A DNA stretch of 10,040 bases from Desulfuromonadaceae bacterium. Lineage in GTDB: Bacteria; Desulfobacterota; Desulfuromonadia; Desulfuromonadales; Desulfuromonadaceae. Location: positions 1 to 10,040 of the forward strand of contig JAMOOS010000198.1 in assembly GCA_027065245.1 (NCBI GenBank). Reading direction: 5' to 3'. The notes under the pieces were generated by a model, which saw only the letters and a program-made list of their open reading frames with translations, was not told the DNA's origin and searched no databases. Position numbers and translations under genes: made by a program. The stretch's first letter is position 1, and each line of letters starts with the position of its first letter. Shown here one piece after another: positions 7,505 to 10,040 of the stretch.

Positions 7505-7522
7505 TTGACTTTTAGTTGTCAA
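7505..7522. promoter_or_regulatory. Inverted repeat over the -35 box, candidate autoregulation operator
   Basis: TTGAC (7505-7509) and GTCAA (7518-7522) are perfect 5-base inverted half-sites separated by 8 bases. The left half is the -35 element itself and the right half falls in the spacer, so a bound dimer would block RNA polymerase. XRE-type antitoxins commonly bind such sites in their own promoters. Binding by the downstream protein is an inference. Confidence 0.45.
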
Positions 7523-7532
7523 AGTATACAAT
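7505..7532 (+). promoter_or_regulatory. Promoter of the toxin-antitoxin operon
   Basis: TTGACT (7505-7510) and TACAAT (7527-7532), separated by 16 bases, form a good sigma-70-type promoter. They lie about 30 bases upstream of the antitoxin start, in an AT-rich stretch. TATACA (7525-7530) is an overlapping alternative -10 with a suboptimal spacing. Confidence 0.65.
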
Positions 7533-7562
7533 GAGAAATAAAAAAACGTCTGGAGGGCTGCC

Positions 7563-8057
7563 GTGCCAACAAAATTATCTGCAATATCTGAAAGTGTCGC
7601 CACTCGGGCGCTGGATATTGGCGCAGATATCCGCGCCAGACGTAAGTCCCTGGGTGTTAGTGCTACAGCTGCCGCCGAAGCAGCCGGAATGTCACGGGTT
7701 ACCTGGTTTCGAATAGAAAAGGGGACGACATCAGTAACGCTTGGCGCGTATTTGAGCGCGCTGCAGGTACTTGATCTTGATGTAAATATCATCCGGCAAC
7801 CAGGCGTTGCCGCCACTGGCACTGCTTTGCCACGCAGAAGTGCATCTACAAACGTATCGATTCCGGTGCGTGTTGTTATAAATGACTATCCTCAACTCAA
7901 AAGCCTGGCGTGGCAACTGCACGGAGTTGATGATTTGTCGTTACGGGAAGCACTGGACATATACGAACGCAACTGGCGCCATCTTGATGAAGAAGCATTG
8001 ACAGCGCATGAACGCAATCTTATAACAGCACTGAAACAGGTGTTTGGCAATGAATGA
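7563..8057 (+). CDS. XRE-family helix-turn-helix protein, likely antitoxin
   Basis: This 164-residue DNA-binding protein probably neutralises the downstream nucleotidyltransferase toxin and represses its own operon. Residues about 20-75 form a Cro/C1-type helix-turn-helix (ADIRARRKSLGVSATAAAEA, then AGMSRVTWFRIEKGTTSVTL and the helix ending LQVLDLDVNI). A linker of about residues 78-98 is rich in small residues. A second, mostly helical domain (100-164, with LAWQL, LREALDIYERNWRH and ERNLITALKQ) has no DNA-binding motif and is the likely toxin-binding part. The GTG start is chosen because GGAGGG at 7552-7557 stands 5 bases upstream and the helix-turn-helix then sits near the N-terminus. The last 8 bases overlap the toxin gene. 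Base composition looks AT-richer than the flanking operons, which suits a transferred module. AbiE systems normally use a winged-helix AbiEi antitoxin, so this is a different partner type. Confidence 0.82.
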   Translation: MPTKLSAISESVATRALDIGADIRARRKSLGVSATAAAEAAGMSRVTWFRIEKGTTSVTLGAYLSALQVLDLDVNIIRQPGVAATGTALPRRSASTNVSIPVRVVINDYPQLKSLAWQLHGVDDLSLREALDIYERNWRHLDEEALTAHERNLITALKQVFGNE

Positions 8058-8787
8058 ACGCCAAGCAATGTTTGTTCGTCGCCATCATCAGCGTATCGCC
8101 CAGGTGTTGCTCACCCTGGATGGCGCCGCGTTGTTGCAGCACCAATGCTTGTTTGGTGGCGGCACTGCCATTGCGTTACGTTACGGTGAGTATCGTGAAT
8201 CGGTTGATATGGATTTTTTGGTAGCGGATATATCCAGTTACCGGCAATTGCGCCTGTTGACCACCGGACCCGACGGAATCGCCGCACTATTCAAATATCC
8301 ATCCAGTTTAATTACCCAAACTCAGGAAGTCAGGGCTGATCAATACGGTATCAGAACGATGCTGCAGGTTGACGGTCACCAGGTCAAGTTTGAGATAATC
8401 CTTGAAGGACGGATGCGGTTGCAGCCTGGCAGTGCCGAAGCCTCTATTTGCGGCGTTGCCACCTTGTCGCCACTGGACACGGTAGCCAGTAAATTGCTGG
8501 CCAATTCAGATCGCTGGGTTGATAGTGGCGTGTTCAATCGCGACTTGATTGATCTGGCGATGATACAACCGTCACGCGATCTGTTATGTCAGGCGATAGC
8601 CAAAGCTGAACAGGCGTACGGGCAGGCAATTGTCAGAGACCTTGGCAAAGCCATAGACAAGTGTCGGCAGCCAGGCTGGTTAGACAGATGTATGCGGGCG
8701 ATGGAAATTGATGTGCCTAAAGCCGTGCTGTGGAAAAATATTCGTCAATTGCAGCGGGTGATAACCAGACTGTCTGCAGCAGAGTAA
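8050..8787 (+). CDS. AbiEii/AbiGii-family nucleotidyltransferase toxin
   Basis: This 245-residue cytoplasmic protein belongs to the DNA polymerase beta-like nucleotidyltransferases of the AbiEii family, which arrest growth by nucleotide transfer (MenT relatives modify tRNA 3' ends). The active-site region is FGGGTAIALRYGEYRESVDM (35-54) followed by DF, with metal-binding Asp53 and Asp55 in a D-x-D. A third acidic residue is likely Glu115 in VKFEI. A later conserved block, LSPLDTVASKLLANSDRW (139-156) then RDLIDLAMI (164-172), carries Lys148 and Asp165/Asp168, typical of the family, so the enzyme looks intact. The ATG at 8050 is preferred over the in-frame TTG at 8044; AGGTG at 8038-8042 is its Shine-Dalgarno. 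The 8-base overlap with the antitoxin gene implies coupled translation. Target and nucleotide used are unknown. Confidence 0.87.
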   Translation: MNERQAMFVRRHHQRIAQVLLTLDGAALLQHQCLFGGGTAIALRYGEYRESVDMDFLVADISSYRQLRLLTTGPDGIAALFKYPSSLITQTQEVRADQYGIRTMLQVDGHQVKFEIILEGRMRLQPGSAEASICGVATLSPLDTVASKLLANSDRWVDSGVFNRDLIDLAMIQPSRDLLCQAIAKAEQAYGQAIVRDLGKAIDKCRQPGWLDRCMRAMEIDVPKAVLWKNIRQLQRVITRLSAAE

Positions 8788-8806
8788 GTTACTCACATTT
8801 CTGCAG
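8774..8806. repeat. Nested palindrome at the end of the toxin gene
   Basis: GAGTAA-G-TTACTC (8782-8794) is a perfect 6-base dyad with a single central base and contains the toxin stop codon. It is flanked by two CTGCAG palindromes (8774-8779 and 8801-8806), which can also pair with each other. No T-run follows, so it is not a classic terminator. It may be an mRNA-stabilising hairpin, a weak terminator or a boundary of the module. Confidence 0.5.
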
Positions 8807-8876
8807 CGCAGGCTGATGGCGGACAGCGGCAGGCATGCAGATTCCTGGCGATAAACCTTATGGAAGTTTGCGTTGC

Positions 8877-8910
8877 AAAAAGAAAGCGCGCTGTCGTAAC
8901 AACAGCGCGC
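8877..8910 (-). terminator. Intrinsic terminator of the minus-strand gene
   Basis: A perfect 9-bp GC-rich stem (GCGCGCTGT 8886-8894 with ACAGCGCGC 8902-8910) has a 7-base loop. Read on the minus strand it is followed by TTTCTTTTT (8885-8877). It lies about 30 bases past the stop of the minus-strand gene. There is no T-run on the plus strand, so it should not efficiently terminate the toxin operon. Confidence 0.9.
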
Positions 8911-8939
8911 CGCTCAATCGTTGCTGGGGTGAAAAAGTA

Positions 8940-9470
8940 TCAGACCTGGCTGGAAAAAGCGCTGTCCTCAACCTTGTCAAAAGACAGCTCCTGCTTAATG
9001 TAGGCATTGGATGCCTGTTGGAGCTTCTGAACAGCGCTCTGCTCTTGCTGCCCGTTGCCAGCGTCACCCTTTTGGGCAGCGTTGACGTAAGCGTCCGCCA
9101 TGTTCCGCTGCATCTTGCCATTTGCCGATGCAGCCACCGTATCGTTACCTAAAGCGTCATTCTGCGCCTGTACGGTGCCGTCGGCGCCGGGCGCTTCCAT
9201 CTGCATCTTCTGCGCCGAGCGCTGCGCTACCTGGGCACGGCTCACCTCGCCACTGTAGGTGTTATCAGATATGGCAACAGTGGACTGTGCGGTATTTTGC
9301 AAGCTGTCGCCAGATGCCACATTACCGGCACCGGGAGTTAGTTCCACAACTACGCCGGGATTATTGCCCACCGGCTGTTGCGCCGACGCCTGAGCCGGTT
9401 GTTCAACTGGCTGCCGACCATTTTGTACATACGCCGCCAAACTGGGCGGTACTGCCGAGATAGTATTCAT
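8940..9470 (-). CDS. Unrecognised Ala/Gln-rich, probably disordered protein
   Basis: I do not recognise this 176-residue protein. It is rich in Ala, Gln, Asn, Val, Ser and Gly, has no Cys, Trp or His, no signal peptide and no membrane segment, and looks largely disordered. The N-terminus (MNTISAVPPSLAAYVQNGRQ) and the VVVELTPG stretch (40-47) recall small secretion- or flagellum-related proteins such as FlgM-like and hook-length-like proteins, but this is only a composition-level resemblance. Residues about 76-92 and 145-162 (SAVQKLQQASNAYIKQEL) could be helical. Evidence that it is real: AAGGAGGT stands 4 bases before the ATG, an intrinsic terminator follows the stop, a candidate promoter precedes it, and the frame is open for 176 codons. 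It stands alone on the minus strand between plus-strand genes. Competing plus-strand frames here lack these signals. Confidence 0.8.
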   Translation of the reverse strand: MNTISAVPPSLAAYVQNGRQPVEQPAQASAQQPVGNNPGVVVELTPGAGNVASGDSLQNTAQSTVAISDNTYSGEVSRAQVAQRSAQKMQMEAPGADGTVQAQNDALGNDTVAASANGKMQRNMADAYVNAAQKGDAGNGQQEQSAVQKLQQASNAYIKQELSFDKVEDSAFSSQV

Positions 9471-9474
9471 AGCT

Positions 9475-9482
9475 ACCTCCTT
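9475..9482 (-). promoter_or_regulatory. Near-perfect Shine-Dalgarno of the minus-strand gene
   Basis: AAGGAGGT on the minus strand, 4 bases from the ATG at 9470, matches the anti-Shine-Dalgarno almost fully. It is among the strongest ribosome sites in the window. It fixes the start and suggests high translation of the unrecognised protein. Confidence 0.85.
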
Positions 9483-9506
9483 CTCGATAATTTTCTCATT
9501 ACGACC

Positions 9507-9535
9507 ACGCTACCGCAGGAGACTGAAACTGTCAA
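9507..9535 (-). promoter_or_regulatory. Candidate promoter of the minus-strand gene
   Basis: On the minus strand, a consensus -35 TTGACA (9535-9530) is followed after 17 bases by TAGCGT (9512-9507), a poor but acceptable -10. An AT-rich stretch lies upstream of the -35 and could act as an UP element. A predicted start near 9500 would leave a leader of about 30 bases. Confidence 0.4.
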
Positions 9536-9574
9536 TTTATTTTTTATAAAAGGCAAAAATGTTCATTAGAGCAG

Positions 9575-9637
9575 TTGCGCCTGTGTGTAATGGCATAACG
9601 GCAGTATAACCGCTGCGTCTTGCCTAGGCAGGCGCAA
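9575..9637. repeat. Long-armed inverted repeat upstream of rsmE
   Basis: TTGCGCCTG (9575-9583) and CAGGCGCAA (9629-9637) are perfect 9-base inverted arms 45 bases apart. The right arm overlaps the palindrome TGCCTAGGCA (9621-9630). It lies in the 186-base gap between the divergent minus-strand gene and rsmE and could be an operator pair or a leader RNA hairpin. No convincing rsmE promoter was identified here. Confidence 0.5.
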
Positions 9638-9656
9638 TGGTGGTAGAAGGGCAGCC

Positions 9657-10040
9657 ATGAACCTTATCATCCTCACCGATAAAGATTTTACCAGCGCCAC
9701 CAGCGTGCGGTTGGACGATTACCGTTACCAGCATATCCGCCAGGTACATCGCGCCGCCGTTGGCGATGTGCTGCGCGTCGGCATATTGAACGGCAAACTG
9801 GGCAGCGCCACGATAACCGCCATGGACTCCAGCAGCGTAACCATGACGATACACTGCGCCACAGCAGCGCCACCGGCACCGGCGCTGACCTTGATACTGG
9901 CGCTACCGCGACCCAAAGTGCTCAAGCGCACATTGATAACCGCCACCACCCTGGGGATAAAACGGATTATTCTCATCAACAGCTGGCGGGTGGATAAAAG
10001 CTACTGGCACAGCCCGGCGTTGCAACAGGAACAGATAGAG
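9657..10040 (+). CDS. rsmE: RsmE-like 16S rRNA (uracil-1498-N3)-methyltransferase, 5' part
   Basis: This is the first 128 codons of an RsmE-family SPOUT methyltransferase, which methylates U1498 (N3) in the decoding region of 16S rRNA using S-adenosylmethionine. The frame is open to the window end; the full protein is usually about 240 residues, so roughly half, including the SAM-binding knot, is missing. The N-terminal PUA-like domain (about 1-70) shows HIRQVHRAAVGDVLRVG (26-42). The start of the SPOUT domain shows LALPRPKVLKRTLITATTLG (81-100) and NSWRVDKSYWHSP (108-120), a form I associate with delta-proteobacterial-type RsmE proteins. The start ATG has AGAAGGG 5 bases upstream. It is transcribed divergently from the minus-strand gene. 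Confidence 0.85.
   Translation, partial: MNLIILTDKDFTSATSVRLDDYRYQHIRQVHRAAVGDVLRVGILNGKLGSATITAMDSSSVTMTIHCATAAPPAPALTLILALPRPKVLKRTLITATTLGIKRIILINSWRVDKSYWHSPALQQEQIE

Noticed and set aside
8886..8910. Bidirectional terminator also serving the toxin operon
   Set aside because: The plus-strand side of the hairpin is followed by mixed sequence with no T-run, so only minus-strand termination is supported.
8835..9463. Plus-strand frames opposite the minus-strand gene
   Set aside because: They are shorter, lack ribosome sites, run through the minus-strand terminator hairpin, and compete with a frame that has a strong Shine-Dalgarno and terminator.

Overview
The window reads as chromosomal DNA of an anaerobic Gram-negative bacterium. 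The best guess is a Desulfuromonadota (Pelobacter/Desulfuromonas/Geobacter-like) organism. The case rests on a ferredoxin-dependent indolepyruvate oxidoreductase operon with PaaK-type ligases and an ACT-domain protein, a gene order familiar from that group, and on the form of the partial RsmE protein. The taxon is an inference and could not be checked here.

Region 1 (1-5546, + strand) is one compact operon: iorA and iorB (8-base overlap), a phenylacetate-CoA ligase-type gene, a tandem-ACT protein and a second ligase paralogue. IorAB should convert aryl-pyruvates (transaminated Trp, Phe, Tyr) to aryl-acetyl-CoA, CO2 and reduced ferredoxin. The two AMP-forming ligases interconvert aryl-acetates and aryl-acetyl-CoAs. 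The ACT protein may sense an amino acid or a related ligand. Together they look like aromatic amino-acid or aryl-acetate metabolism linked to ferredoxin.

Region 2 (about 5556-5730) is a self-contained tRNA-Pro(GGG) unit with a promoter, an encoded CCA end and a strong intrinsic terminator.

Region 3 (5772-7387, + strand) holds a YqaA/DedA-like small membrane protein overlapping by 4 bases (ATGA) with a 12-helix major facilitator transporter.

Region 4 (about 7500-8800, + strand) is an accessory module, AT-richer to the eye than its surroundings. It has an XRE-type helix-turn-helix protein and an AbiEii-family nucleotidyltransferase toxin overlapping by 8 bases, behind a promoter whose -35 element lies inside an inverted repeat. 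It reads as a toxin-antitoxin / abortive-infection pair.

Region 5 (8877-9535, - strand) is a monocistronic unit with its own candidate promoter, a near-perfect Shine-Dalgarno and an intrinsic terminator. It encodes a 176-residue, Ala/Gln-rich, Cys-free, probably disordered protein that I do not recognise.

Region 6 (9657 to the window end, + strand) is the first half of an RsmE-like 16S rRNA m3U1498 methyltransferase.

No CRISPR array, insertion sequence or rRNA was seen, and no gene-free gap exceeds 300 bases. The stretches most worth following up are the toxin-antitoxin module and the unrecognised minus-strand gene.
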